DNA of 64,000 nt. It comes from Dyadobacter fermentans (GTDB taxonomy: Bacteria > Bacteroidota > Bacteroidia > Cytophagales > Spirosomataceae). Within the stretch, counting starts at the first letter, position 1; every line of letters starts with the position of its first letter. The notes beneath the pieces are model-generated. The model ran no database searches. It had not been told where the DNA came from and saw only the letters and a list, made by a program, of their open reading frames with translations. The stretch covers positions 241,864-305,863 of the forward strand of contig NZ_JAHXBN010000006.1 in NCBI RefSeq assembly GCF_019924045.1, given 5' to 3'. Both the position numbers and the translations under genes were made by a program. This document shows positions 8,221 to 16,665 of the stretch, piece by piece.

Positions 8221-10434
8221 CTAGTTGGCTAGTTCCGACAAAAACTTGATCCGCATCAGCCGCAATTCTTCTTCACTGACCTCCTCGCCCTCGAATTCGT
8301 TCAACGCGGTGGCGATATTGTCGGTTTCGGCGGTCATAAAATAATCGTAAATATCCTGCTGCCGTTCACGGTCGATCACCTGGTTGATGTAATAATCCAG
8401 GTTGAGCTTCGTGCCCGAGTAGCAAATGTGTTCCACTTCTTCGATCACATCAGCCAATGCCAGGTCCTTAACTTCGGCAATCTCGTCGAGACTTACCTTC
8501 CTGTCGACCTGCTGGATGATGAAAATCTTGATTTTGGATTTGTTAACCGTGGATTTGATCACCACATCCTTTGCCGTCTCGATCTCGTTTTCTTCCACGT
8601 ATCGTGAAATGAGCTCGATAAACGGCCGGCCGAACTTCTGTACTTTACCCATCCCAACGCCGTTGATCTGCGCCATCTCCTGCTGGGTGGTAGGATAAGT
8701 AGTGGCCATTTCTTCCATCGAAGGGTCCTGGAAGATCACATACGGCGGCAGGTTTTTCTCCTTCGCCACCTTTTTTCGCAATGCTTTGAGCATTCCGAGC
8801 AGTGCTTCGTCGTAAGCATGTGCGCTTCCGTTGCCATTCACGGCGTCCTTATCGTCGTCCTCTGTCTTCACTTCTTCCTCATCGAAGTTGTGATCCTTCT
8901 GAAGTGTGATCGGATAAGGATCGTTCAGGTATTTGGCCCCTTTTTCACCCAGCCTGATCACGCCGTAGTTCTCGATATCCTTCTCGAGGTAGTTCAGGAT
9001 CACGAGCTGGCGAATGGCCGATACCCAGTAGTCACGCGACTCATTCAATTCCAACCCTTTGCCAAATACTTCCAGCTGATCGTGCTCGTAGCTTTTTACG
9101 TACTGGTTGTCGGTGGCGGTGAGCAAATCGGCGATATGGTCGGCGTCGAAACGCTGCTCGGTAAGCGCTACCGATTTGAGGATCAGGATCACGTCGTCCT
9201 GCACCTTGATCTTCTCGGTCGGCTTGTTACAGTTGTCGCAGTACCCGCAATCTTTTTCAAGATATTCCCCGAAATAGCTCAGCAGCTGCCGCCTCCGGCA
9301 TACGCCCAACGTCGAATAAGCTACCATCTCATTCAGCAAATGACGGGCATTATCGCGTTCGGTAACGGTTTTGTCCTTGTTGAACTTTTCGAGCTTCTGG
9401 ATGTCGTCGTAGCTGTAAAACATCAGGCAGTTGCCTTCCAGCCCATCGCGGCCCGCGCGGCCCGTTTCCTGGTAATAACCTTCAAGCGACTTCGGCACGT
9501 CGTAGTGGATCACGAAGCGCACATCCGGCTTGTCAATTCCCATCCCGAATGCGATCGTCGCCACGATCACATCGCATTCCTCGTTCAGGAAGGCGTCCTG
9601 ATTCGCCATGCGCGTGTTGGCGTCGAGGCCGGCATGATACGGTAATGCACGTACGTCGTTGACATTCAAAAGCTCCGCAACTTCTTCCACCGTCTTGCGG
9701 CTCAGGCAATATACAATGCCCGATTTGCCTTTGTTGTTGCGGATATAGCGGATAAGCTGCTTTTTAATATCCTTCTTCGGCCGGATTTCGTAGTAAAGGT
9801 TTTTGCGGTTAAAAGAAGATTTAAACGTCTCGGCTTCCTCCATTTGCAGGTTTTTACGGATATCCTGCTGCACTTTCGGAGTGGCAGTGGCCGTTAGCGC
9901 GATAATGGGCAGCTTGCCGATATTCTCGATAATCCCGTAAATACGGCGGTATTCCGGACGGAAATCGTGGCCCCATTCCGAAATACAGTGGGCCTCGTCG
10001 ATGGCTACGAACGAGATCTTTACTTTTTTGAGAAAATCGAGGTTATCTTCTTTGGTGAGCGATTCAGGGGCAATGTAAAGCAGTTTGAGGCTTCCGTCGA
10101 GCGCATCCGTTTTGACGCGCGTCATTTCGGCTTTGGTAAGCGTGGAATTCAGGAATTGAGCATTGATACCGAACGCAGTAAGCTGGTCGACCTGGTTTTT
10201 CATCAAGGCGATCAGCGGGGAAATCACGATCGTCAGTCCGTCGCTGACAAGGGCAGGAAGCTGGTAGCAGAGTGACTTACCTGCGCCCGTGGGCATAATG
10301 ACGAATGTATTTTTACCTAAAAGGATATTTTGTATGATAACTTCCTGATCTCCGCGGAATTGACTGTATCCAAATATTTCTTTAAGCTTCCCTTTTAATG
10401 TGTCTGTTACGACTTTATCAACCTGCTGTACCAT
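8221..10434 (-). CDS. recQ: ATP-dependent DNA helicase RecQ
   Basis: 3'-5' superfamily-2 DNA helicase of recombination and replication-fork repair. Walker A MPTGAGKS is at residues 48-55; the DEAH box with the aromatic-rich loop IDEAHCISEWGHDFRPEY is near residue 145; motif VI HYDVPKSLEGYYQETGRAGRDG is near residue 315. The zinc-binding RQC cysteines (CRRRQLLSYFGEYLEKDCGYCDNC region) are near residues 375-400, and an HRDC domain is near 545-615. After HRDC comes an extra ~100-residue helical tail, compatible with the HTH_40 extension found in many Bacteroidota RecQ. Divergent from kdsD. Confidence 0.96.
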   Translation of the reverse strand: MVQQVDKVVTDTLKGKLKEIFGYSQFRGDQEVIIQNILLGKNTFVIMPTGAGKSLCYQLPALVSDGLTIVISPLIALMKNQVDQLTAFGINAQFLNSTLTKAEMTRVKTDALDGSLKLLYIAPESLTKEDNLDFLKKVKISFVAIDEAHCISEWGHDFRPEYRRIYGIIENIGKLPIIALTATATPKVQQDIRKNLQMEEAETFKSSFNRKNLYYEIRPKKDIKKQLIRYIRNNKGKSGIVYCLSRKTVEEVAELLNVNDVRALPYHAGLDANTRMANQDAFLNEECDVIVATIAFGMGIDKPDVRFVIHYDVPKSLEGYYQETGRAGRDGLEGNCLMFYSYDDIQKLEKFNKDKTVTERDNARHLLNEMVAYSTLGVCRRRQLLSYFGEYLEKDCGYCDNCNKPTEKIKVQDDVILILKSVALTEQRFDADHIADLLTATDNQYVKSYEHDQLEVFGKGLELNESRDYWVSAIRQLVILNYLEKDIENYGVIRLGEKGAKYLNDPYPITLQKDHNFDEEEVKTEDDDKDAVNGNGSAHAYDEALLGMLKALRKKVAKEKNLPPYVIFQDPSMEEMATTYPTTQQEMAQINGVGMGKVQKFGRPFIELISRYVEENEIETAKDVVIKSTVNKSKIKIFIIQQVDRKVSLDEIAEVKDLALADVIEEVEHICYSGTKLNLDYYINQVIDRERQQDIYDYFMTAETDNIATALNEFEGEEVSEEELRLMRIKFLSELAN

Positions 10435-10468
10435 ACTCTGTTCACAAAATGGTTATTCCAAACTTCCC

Positions 10469-10476
10469 TATCTTTG
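10469..10476 (+). promoter_or_regulatory. -7 promoter box for kdsD
   Basis: TATCTTTG matches the Bacteroidota -7 consensus TAnnTTTG. No clear -33 TTG is visible. The box lies over the upstream alternative start TTG at 10474, which argues that translation begins further downstream. Confidence 0.6.
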
Positions 10477-10527
10477 CGCTTTGAAATAAATAATGACGTT
10501 TTTGTCTCTCTAAACTGTGTTTCAGAT

Positions 10528-11502
10528 TTGAAATTAATAAAAAATATTCAGTCAACCGCAAAAGAAGTATTACGTCAGGAAGCAGAAGCTGTACGTAATC
10601 TGATTGAATTGATTGATGATGAATTTGAAAAATGCGTATATGCCATTTTACACTCCGGAGGGCGCGTTGTGGTCTCTGGTGTGGGTAAAAGCGCCATTGT
10701 AGGACAGAAGATTGTAGCCACCCTGAACTCCACCGGCACTCCCGCGCTGTTTATGCACGCGGCCGACGCTATTCACGGCGATTTGGGCATGATCCAGGAC
10801 AACGATGTGGTGATTGTGATCTCCAAAAGCGGCGATACGCCGGAAATTAAAGTGCTTGTGCCGCTGCTGAAACGTACCGGCGTGCAGATGATCGCCATGG
10901 TGAGCAACAGGGACTCCTACCTGGCCAAAAACTGCATTCTCACACTTCACGCGCACGCACCAGCGGAGGCAGACCCGCTCAACCTCGCTCCTACCACGAG
11001 CACATCCGTAACCATGGCGCTCGGCGACGCGCTCGCGATATGCCTGCTCGAAGCGCGCGGCTTCACGCATGATGATTTCGCCCGATACCATCCCGGCGGC
11101 TCATTGGGCAAGCGGCTTTACCTCAAAGTATGCGACATTTACCCGCATAATGCATTGCCGACGGTGAATGAGCAGGCTACTTTACAGGAAGTAATTCTGG
11201 AAATGACTTCAAAACGGCTGGGAGCTACGGCGGTAGTAGGCGAAAATGGCCAAATGGCCGGTATTATTACCGATGGGGATTTGCGCAGAATGCTGAAAAC
11301 TTATGGCGCCGCCGGTTTACTCGACCTGCACGCGAAGGATATTATGACCCAATCTCCGATTACGGTTTCGCCTGACGAATATGCGGTGAATGCCTTGGAG
11401 GTAATGCAGTCAAAGAGCATTACGCAGGTGGTTGTGGTGGAAGACGGAAAGGCGCTGGGTTTCGTGCATTTGCACGATCTGCTGCGGGAGGGGTTGGTAT
11501 AG
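10528..11502 (+). CDS. kdsD: D-arabinose-5-phosphate isomerase (KpsF/GutQ family)
   Basis: Converts ribulose-5-phosphate to arabinose-5-phosphate, the first step to KDO of lipopolysaccharide. The chain has a SIS sugar-isomerase domain (SGVGKSAIVGQKIVATLNS, then HAADAIHGDLGM and the phosphate-binding ISKSGDTPEI) followed by two CBS domains in the last ~120 residues. The usual length is ~320-330. The frame stays open upstream to 10474, but that region holds a -7 promoter box and no ATG exists in frame, so a TTG start at 10528 (324 residues, beginning KLIKNIQSTAKEVL) is preferred. The start remains uncertain; the function does not. Confidence 0.92.
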   Translation: MKLIKNIQSTAKEVLRQEAEAVRNLIELIDDEFEKCVYAILHSGGRVVVSGVGKSAIVGQKIVATLNSTGTPALFMHAADAIHGDLGMIQDNDVVIVISKSGDTPEIKVLVPLLKRTGVQMIAMVSNRDSYLAKNCILTLHAHAPAEADPLNLAPTTSTSVTMALGDALAICLLEARGFTHDDFARYHPGGSLGKRLYLKVCDIYPHNALPTVNEQATLQEVILEMTSKRLGATAVVGENGQMAGIITDGDLRRMLKTYGAAGLLDLHAKDIMTQSPITVSPDEYAVNALEVMQSKSITQVVVVEDGKALGFVHLHDLLREGLV

Positions 11503-11510
11503 CCCAGGCC

Positions 11511-11540
11511 CGTAACCCAGGCCTTAAGGCCTGGGTTACG
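11511..11540. repeat. 30-bp perfect palindrome between kdsD and the DUF4293 gene
   Basis: A perfect inverted repeat with arms CGTAACCCAGGCCTT and AAGGCCTGGGTTACG and no spacer, placed 9 bp after the kdsD stop and 8 bp before the convergent DUF4293 stop. It lacks T tracts on either side, so it is less like an ordinary terminator and more like a REP-type intergenic element, although it could still end transcription on both strands. Confidence 0.75.
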
Positions 11541-11547
11541 GTGCTGC

Positions 11548-12024
11548 CTATCTGAAGCGCTTGGACTGCTGCACCTCGCGCTCGTCCTTGCGGATGAAGC
11601 GGTTGGCGAACACATTCGCGAGCATGGCGCCTACGAGTCCGTAGAAACCGATATCGTATTTGCCCGTCAGTTCCGGATCGAAAAGCTTGGCTGTTTTGTA
11701 AAAAGTGAAATAGATCACCAGACCCATCGTCACGGTCATCAATATAGAGTTAACCGCGCACAAGGCCGATTGCAGAATGCGGTTTTTGAACTGGAAAATC
11801 GCATAGGCAGCCACACCGGCTGTGAGAATGGCCAGCGCGACGAGGTAATACACCGGCTGAACATTGGATTGCACTTCGTTGATCTGGTGATGCAGCCTCA
11901 GGGCCGTCAGATCGGCACTTTGTCCTCCCGTTAATGCTACTTTCGACCAGATCGGGAAGGCGAGAAAAATTCCCATTCCGATGACGACCATTGCCAGGAA
12001 GATAGTTTGAATACGTTGTAACAT
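11548..12024 (-). CDS. DUF4293 family membrane protein
   Basis: Small inner-membrane protein of unknown function found across Bacteroidota. The start MLQRIQTIFLAMVVIGM opens with the first membrane helix and is typical of the family; a further ATG 13 codons upstream only adds a charged leader, so the internal ATG at 12024 is chosen (158 residues). Four hydrophobic helices can be seen, roughly at residues 5-25, 55-78, 83-105 and 120-140, and the C-terminus is charged (RKDEREVQQSKRFR). It lies 73 bp after rimO on the same strand. Confidence 0.75.
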   Translation of the reverse strand: MLQRIQTIFLAMVVIGMGIFLAFPIWSKVALTGGQSADLTALRLHHQINEVQSNVQPVYYLVALAILTAGVAAYAIFQFKNRILQSALCAVNSILMTVTMGLVIYFTFYKTAKLFDPELTGKYDIGFYGLVGAMLANVFANRFIRKDEREVQQSKRFR

Positions 12025-12097
12025 GCTTTTTTTAAGAGTTGTTCTTTTCAAATTGAATGGCAAATTTAGGCAAAGACGCCATTTGCCGGAAATCGCA

Positions 12098-13408
12098 TCA
12101 GGAAATCACTTCGCCGTACAGGTCAAATTCCTCCGCGGAAGTCACTTTCACCTGCGCGAAATCACCCAACCGCACATACTGGCTCGCAGGCACGAGCACT
12201 TCGTTGTCCACTTCCGGTGAATCGTATTCGGTACGACCGATGAAGTAGCCGCCTTCCTTACGGTCGAAGAGTACTTTAAATGTCTTACCGATTTTCTCCT
12301 GGTTAAGCTCTGCCGAAATGCCTTGCTGTAACTCCATAATGGCGTCGGCGCGCTCTTGTTTCACTTCCGGATCGATATCGTCCTCCATCGTGAACGAATG
12401 CGTATTGCCCTCGTGCGAGTACTGGAATGCCCCCAGGCGGTCGAAACGCATTTTTTCTACGAATTCGTAGGTCTCGTCGAACAGCTCTTCCGTCTCGCCC
12501 GGGTGACCGACGATCAGCGTGGTGCGCAATGCGATATCAGGTACTTTGTCGCGGATCGAATGGATAAGCGCTTCGGTTTTTTCGCGGGTAATGCCACGGC
12601 GCATGAGTTTCAACATTTCCGTCGAACCCGATTGCAGCGGCATATCGAGGTATTTGGCGATGTTGCTGCGCTCGTTCATCACATCCAGCACGTCCATCGG
12701 GAAGCCCGCCGGGTAGGCATATTGCAGGCGGATCCAATCGATACCTTCCACATCGGAAAGGTTACGGAGCAGGTCCGAAAGGTTTCTTTTCTTGTAGATA
12801 TCCAGGCCGTAGTAAGTCAGGTCCTGGGCAATGAGGATCAGCTCCTTGGTACCGCGCTTGGCGAGCGATTTCGCTTCTTTTACCAGCTCGTCGATCGGCC
12901 TCGAAACATGGCCTCCGCGCATAAGCGGAATTGCGCAGAACGAGCACGGGCGGTCGCAACCTTCGGCGATTTTCAGGTACGCGTAATGCGCGGGCGTAGT
13001 GAGCAGGCGCTCGCCCACGAGTTCGTGTTTGTAATCGGCTTTCAGGGTTTTCAGCAGGCGGGGCAGCTCATTAGTCCCGAACCAGGCATCCACTGTCGGT
13101 ATTTCAACCGCCAGCTCATCCTTATACCGGTGCGAGAGGCAGCCTGTCACATACACTTTGTCTACCATCCCGGCCGCTTTGGCGTCGGCATAGCGCAGAA
13201 TTGTGTTGATCGATTCCTCTTTCGCATTGTCAATGAACCCGCAGGTGTTGATCACCACAATCTGCGAATCATCCTTTTTAGACTCATGGTCCACCGCGAA
13301 CCCGTTGCCTTTGAGCTGCGTGTACAGCACCTCCGAGTCGACCAGGTTTTTGGAACAACCCAGCGTCACGATATTGACTTTATTCTTAACTATTCCTTTG
13401 GTTTTCAT
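12098..13408 (-). CDS. rimO: Ribosomal protein S12 methylthiotransferase RimO
   Basis: Radical-SAM methylthiotransferase that modifies a conserved aspartate of ribosomal protein S12. The N-terminal UPF0004 domain has its three cluster cysteines at residues 18 (TLGCSKNLVDSE), 56 (NTCGFIDNAKEES) and 90 (VTGCLSHRY). The radical-SAM CxxxCxxC is at 151-158 (CDRPCSFC) followed by AIPLMRGGHVSRP, and the C-terminal ~65 residues form a TRAM domain. At 436 residues it is full length. The S12-type motif CSKNLVDSE separates it from MiaB. Confidence 0.96.
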   Translation of the reverse strand: MKTKGIVKNKVNIVTLGCSKNLVDSEVLYTQLKGNGFAVDHESKKDDSQIVVINTCGFIDNAKEESINTILRYADAKAAGMVDKVYVTGCLSHRYKDELAVEIPTVDAWFGTNELPRLLKTLKADYKHELVGERLLTTPAHYAYLKIAEGCDRPCSFCAIPLMRGGHVSRPIDELVKEAKSLAKRGTKELILIAQDLTYYGLDIYKKRNLSDLLRNLSDVEGIDWIRLQYAYPAGFPMDVLDVMNERSNIAKYLDMPLQSGSTEMLKLMRRGITREKTEALIHSIRDKVPDIALRTTLIVGHPGETEELFDETYEFVEKMRFDRLGAFQYSHEGNTHSFTMEDDIDPEVKQERADAIMELQQGISAELNQEKIGKTFKVLFDRKEGGYFIGRTEYDSPEVDNEVLVPASQYVRLGDFAQVKVTSAEEFDLYGEVIS

Positions 13409-13539
13409 TGAAATTGGCCGTAGGCTTTAAGCCATAAGCTGTATGCTTTTGAATTGATTAATCGCCTATCTGCGTCAAAGTGACTGATAATGAACGGCGA
13501 AATGGGGTGCAAAGTTCGTGAAAAAATGAATAGGAAGTA

Positions 13540-14154
13540 CTATCGGATGAAAGGAAAACGCTGCCGGATGTGTTTGAGTGGAATATCTTTGAAATACTCA
13601 CGAATCACCCAACTACCAGGCATTCCGTCCGGAATAATGAAGTAGTCGCCGTTTGAAAAATAATAGATAGCATACCCGATATGACTGCGATTGCCGTTTG
13701 AAATGATTGCGGCTCTCACAATGTCGCCCGGGCGAACCCGATAGGCTACGTCCGTAAAAGTCAACTCCAGCGCATGTTCCTCGGGTACGGTTTCAATCAC
13801 AACTCCCTGGATGTATTTCCAGTGGTTTATGTCAATGGTGATCAGGTAAATTGATAACACAAGAATCTCAACAGCGAGAAAAAACACCACAAAACGCGCC
13901 AGCAATGGATTGGATTCCGTGTATGAAATGTACATCGTGAAGGAAAGTCTCAGCAGAATCACCCCTATTCCCATCATAAAATACAGCAGCAGGTTATTGA
14001 AATTGACAAAATACTGCCATTCTGTGATGTAGTAGATCCTGTTGACCTTAACCGGCGAATTCTCCCCAATCGTATCCCTGGTAAACCGGAGCGTCGTCCA
14101 CATAAACCAGCCGAAAGGCACAAAAACTATCAGAAATACAATCAGCGTTTCCAT
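13540..14154 (-). CDS. Unknown membrane protein
   Basis: Not assigned to a family. The 204-residue protein has a first helix at residues 3-22, further helices near 55-75 and 88-108 and then a soluble C-terminal half of about 95 residues rich in aromatic residues and beta-prone stretches, ending in KDIPLKHIRQRFPFIR. The sequence is more AT-rich than its neighbours. It lies between ftsY and rimO, which often neighbour each other in this phylum, and is cut off from ftsY by a terminator, so it looks like an inserted or lineage-specific gene. Confidence 0.7.
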   Translation of the reverse strand: METLIVFLIVFVPFGWFMWTTLRFTRDTIGENSPVKVNRIYYITEWQYFVNFNNLLLYFMMGIGVILLRLSFTMYISYTESNPLLARFVVFFLAVEILVLSIYLITIDINHWKYIQGVVIETVPEEHALELTFTDVAYRVRPGDIVRAAIISNGNRSHIGYAIYYFSNGDYFIIPDGMPGSWVIREYFKDIPLKHIRQRFPFIR

Positions 14155-14156
14155 GA

Positions 14157-14199
14157 AAAAAGGTATCCTGAGACGAGAATGTCATCAAGATACCTTTTT
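14157..14199 (-). terminator. Rho-independent terminator after ftsY
   Basis: An 11-bp perfect stem AAAAAGGTATC / GATACCTTTTT with a 21-nt loop, 57 bp past the ftsY stop on the minus strand, giving a T-rich 3' end. Confidence 0.75.
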
Positions 14200-14255
14200 C
14201 AAACTTTATCTAAAACAGCAATAGGCAAACGGTTACTTACCCCGATCAGCGGCTG

Positions 14256-15218
14256 TTATCCTATTTTCTTAAACAGCGAATCCACAAACTCCGCGCGGTC
14301 GAATACCTGCAAATCGTCCATTTTCTCACCTACGCCAATGTATTTGACGGGGATTTTGAATTCGTCCGAAATACCGATCACGACGCCGCCTTTCGCGGTA
14401 CCGTCGAGTTTGGTAATGGCTAGTGCGGTAATGTCGGTTACTTTGGTGAACTCGCGGGCCTGGATCACGGCGTTCTGGCCCGTGCTGCCGTCCAGGACGA
14501 GCAACACTTCGTGTGGAGCGTCGGGGATGATCTTCTGCATTACGCGCTTGATCTTCGAAAGCTCGTTCATCAGGTTCACTTTCGTATGCAGACGGCCTGC
14601 GGTGTCGATGATAATCACGTCCGCGCCGGTTTCGGTACCTTTTTTCAATGCGTCGAATGCCACGGCCGACGGGTCGGTGTTCATCCCGTGGTCGATTACC
14701 GGCACATTCACGCGCTGGCCCCAGAGTTTCAGCTGGTCTACGGCCGCCGCACGGAAGGTATCCGCGGCGCCGAGCACCACTTTGTGCCCCCGCTGGTGAA
14801 ACTGGTGCGCCAGCTTGCCGATCGTGGTCGTTTTACCGACCCCATTCACACCCACCACCATAATCACGTAGGGCTTCGGCAAATGCTCGGTTTCGAAGCT
14901 GTCGGTAATGTCGACCGATTTATTCTCGGTCAGCAATGCAGCGATTTCCTCCCGCAGGATGCTGTCGAGCTCGGCGGTAGATGCATATTTATCCCTGGCT
15001 ACGCGCTCTTCAATGCGTTTGATGACCTTGACGGTCGTTTCCACGCCCACATCGGAGCTTACCAGGATATCTTCCAGTTCATCGAGAACGTCCTCGTCGA
15101 TGGTGGTCTTACCCACGATCGCCCGCGAGAGCTTGCCAAAGAAGCTGTCCTTGGTTTTTTCGAGGCCCTTATCTAATGTTTCTTTTTTCTCCTTTGAAAA
15201 AAAGCCAAATAAACCCAT
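14256..15218 (-). CDS. ftsY: Signal recognition particle receptor FtsY
   Basis: GTPase that docks the signal recognition particle and its ribosome at the membrane. The N-terminal four-helix domain covers about residues 20-100. The G domain begins with GVNGVGKTTTIGKLAHQFH (G1), then DTFRAAAVDQL, DTAGRLHTKVNLMNEL (G3), TKLDGTAKGG (G4) and the terminal GVGEKMDDLQVFDRAEFV motif of FtsY. The ATG at 15218 (MGLFGFFSKEKKETLDKG, 320 residues) is chosen; 12 codons upstream another ATG would add a leader atypical of FtsY. It follows the DUF4295 gene by about 90 bp. Confidence 0.96.
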   Translation of the reverse strand: MGLFGFFSKEKKETLDKGLEKTKDSFFGKLSRAIVGKTTIDEDVLDELEDILVSSDVGVETTVKVIKRIEERVARDKYASTAELDSILREEIAALLTENKSVDITDSFETEHLPKPYVIMVVGVNGVGKTTTIGKLAHQFHQRGHKVVLGAADTFRAAAVDQLKLWGQRVNVPVIDHGMNTDPSAVAFDALKKGTETGADVIIIDTAGRLHTKVNLMNELSKIKRVMQKIIPDAPHEVLLVLDGSTGQNAVIQAREFTKVTDITALAITKLDGTAKGGVVIGISDEFKIPVKYIGVGEKMDDLQVFDRAEFVDSLFKKIG

Positions 15219-15308
15219 AGTGCTGATTACATTAATGGCCCAAAAATAAAACAAAAAAGTCCCGGAAAGGGACTTTTTACAAACTCAATATCAAAACCGA
15301 GGATAACC

Positions 15309-15461
15309 TTAGTTTTTCAATGCGCCCTGTACACCGTCCAGGGGAACGATTTCTTCTTTGAAGGTATAAGCTCCTGTTTTAGGAGATTTTACGGCTTTAA
15401 TCACTTTCGCGAATGCTTTACCGCCTTCTTTTTTCAGGGTAGCAACTACTTTCTTTGCCAT
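15309..15461 (-). CDS. DUF4295 family small protein
   Basis: Short 50-residue, Lys-rich protein starting MAKKVVATLKKEGGKAFAK and ending LDGVQGALKN. It belongs to a Bacteroidota family usually encoded between rpmG and ftsY, exactly as here. The high Lys content and location suggest a ribosome-associated protein, but that is inference. It is read from the sequence and begins at an ATG with no competing upstream start. Confidence 0.9.
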   Translation of the reverse strand: MAKKVVATLKKEGGKAFAKVIKAVKSPKTGAYTFKEEIVPLDGVQGALKN

Positions 15462-15564
15462 GTCTGTATATCAGTTAGAAGTTATTTTGTTAATGATTAA
15501 CTGTTCCGCGCTTACCCAGTTATTGTTCAGCTTCACGTGACAGTTAACGGGTAACAAGACGAAC

Positions 15565-15747
15565 TTACTTAATTTCTTTGTGGACTGTGTAACGTCTCAG
15601 GAAAGAGTTGAATTTCTTCAATTCCATACGGCCTGGCGTATTCTTCCGATTTTTTGTGGTCACGTAACGTGACATGCCTGGAACACCGCTTTCTTTTTGT
15701 TCAGTGCATTCCAAAATGACCTGTACTCTATTACCTTTCTTAGCCAT
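15565..15747 (-). CDS. rpmG: 50S ribosomal protein L33
   Basis: 60-residue protein [20 protein letters not shown] to [10 protein letters not shown], a canonical L33. The ATG at 15747 is selected because the preceding 21 codons lie in the promoter region. No zinc CxxC pairs are present, so it is the Cys-minus form. In many Bacteroidota rpmB (L28) is directly upstream; here it is absent and rpmG is the first gene of the unit. Confidence 0.96.
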   Translation of the reverse strand: MAKKGNRVQVILECTEQKESGVPGMSRYVTTKNRKNTPGRMELKKFNSFLRRYTVHKEIK

Positions 15748-15776
15748 TGCTTTACATCGTTTTACAAATAGGAGTG

Positions 15777-15807
15777 CAAAAGTAAAGACATTTTGCATTA
15801 ATCGCAA
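15777..15807 (-). promoter_or_regulatory. Bacteroidota-type promoter of rpmG-DUF4295-ftsY
   Basis: On the minus strand a TTG (15805-15807) is followed after 20 bp by TACTTTTG (15777-15784), matching the -33/-7 pair TTG...TAnnTTTG. Transcription would begin about 25 bp before the rpmG ATG. Confidence 0.75.
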
Positions 15808-16021
15808 CAATTACAGACAAATAAACAAGAAATTTTCCTGAATTTAGTCAAAGCCGCCCACCGATAATGAATTGTCGGACAAGCGAATAGAATTCGGTGA
15901 TTTCAATATTCGTCCGAATTTATGTCCGGTGCATGACGGAAATCTAACGCAAACTTGCTTTCTTCGTGGTCGATTTGGTATCGCAACCTTAATCTGGCGA
16001 AAATTCTTAAAAATTAACACA

Positions 16022-16570
16022 ATGACACTCAAAAAAAGCGCTTCTTTGGCTCTGATGGCCCTGGCAGTTTCTTTCTTCATCGGTTGTTCATCCAAAGAAG
16101 ACCGTGACAAATATGATCAATGGTATGGTTCAGGAAGCAAGGCGCGGGAAGAATCTGCCCTCGTAAAGCTTCAAGCCGATAGAAAAGCGGCGGCTGAACA
16201 GGCTACCGCAGCGGCGGCAGAAAAAGCAGCGGCGCCCGCGGCGGCCCCGGCAGCCGGCGGTGACACATCGGCCGCAGCGGCTCCCGCAGCCGATGCACCG
16301 GCGGCGCCTGCAAAACGTAAACCTGTTCCTGCCGAAGTTTCTGCATTGCTGAACAAACACGCCTGTCTTGCTTGCCACCAGGCTTACGATAAGGTAATCG
16401 GCCCGGCTTACGCAGAAGTTGCCAAGAAAAAATATACTGCTGACCAGATCGTAGACCTGGTTCACAATCCAAAACCGGAACACTGGCCTGGCTATCCTCC
16501 GATGGCTCCCTTGGCACACGTTCCAAAAGCTGACATTATCGTAATCGCCAATTGGATCAACTCGCTCTGA
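16022..16570 (+). CDS. Lipoprotein cytochrome c (class I)
   Basis: Membrane-anchored electron carrier on the outside of a membrane. The signal ends in a lipobox (FFIGC, Cys at residue 21), followed by a charged stretch, an unusually Ala/Pro-rich linker around residues 55-100, and a compact cytochrome domain. The heme site CLACH is near residue 116, and the likely axial Met is in GYPPMAPLAHVPKADI, about 45 residues later. At 182 residues it has a single heme. The ATG at 16022 is used because it begins a proper signal peptide; an open frame continues upstream without one. Followed by a terminator. Confidence 0.9.
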   Translation: MTLKKSASLALMALAVSFFIGCSSKEDRDKYDQWYGSGSKAREESALVKLQADRKAAAEQATAAAAEKAAAPAAAPAAGGDTSAAAAPAADAPAAPAKRKPVPAEVSALLNKHACLACHQAYDKVIGPAYAEVAKKKYTADQIVDLVHNPKPEHWPGYPPMAPLAHVPKADIIVIANWINSL

Positions 16571-16598
16571 TCCCTGGCAAAACCGGCTATATTCCATA

Positions 16599-16635
16599 AA
16601 ATACGGGTCGTTCATGCTATGGACGGCCCGTATTT
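16599..16635 (+). terminator. Terminator after the cytochrome c gene
   Basis: A 13-bp stem (AAATACGGGTCGT / ACGGCCCGTATTT, one G-T pair) with an 11-nt loop, 28 bp after the stop codon. Its right arm runs directly into the gatB -7 box. Confidence 0.8.
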
Positions 16636-16636
16636 G

Positions 16637-16644
16637 TATCTTTG
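16637..16644 (+). promoter_or_regulatory. -7 promoter box for gatB
   Basis: TATCTTTG matches TAnnTTTG and lies 21 bp before the gatB ATG, immediately after the upstream terminator stem. The -33 region would sit inside the hairpin, and no clear TTG is seen there. Confidence 0.6.
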
Positions 16645-16665
16645 CGAAAGCATTAGTAATATAAT

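Noticed and set aside
8818..9645. 275-residue plus-strand open frame opposite recQ
   Set aside because: Shadow of recQ; no recognisable motif.
10474..10527. Upstream extension of kdsD from a TTG at 10474
   Set aside because: It overlaps the -7 promoter box TATCTTTG, so it would not be in the mRNA.
12356..13411. 351-residue plus-strand open frame opposite rimO
   Set aside because: Complement of a well-supported radical-SAM gene; composition rich in Phe, His and Arg as expected of antisense frames.
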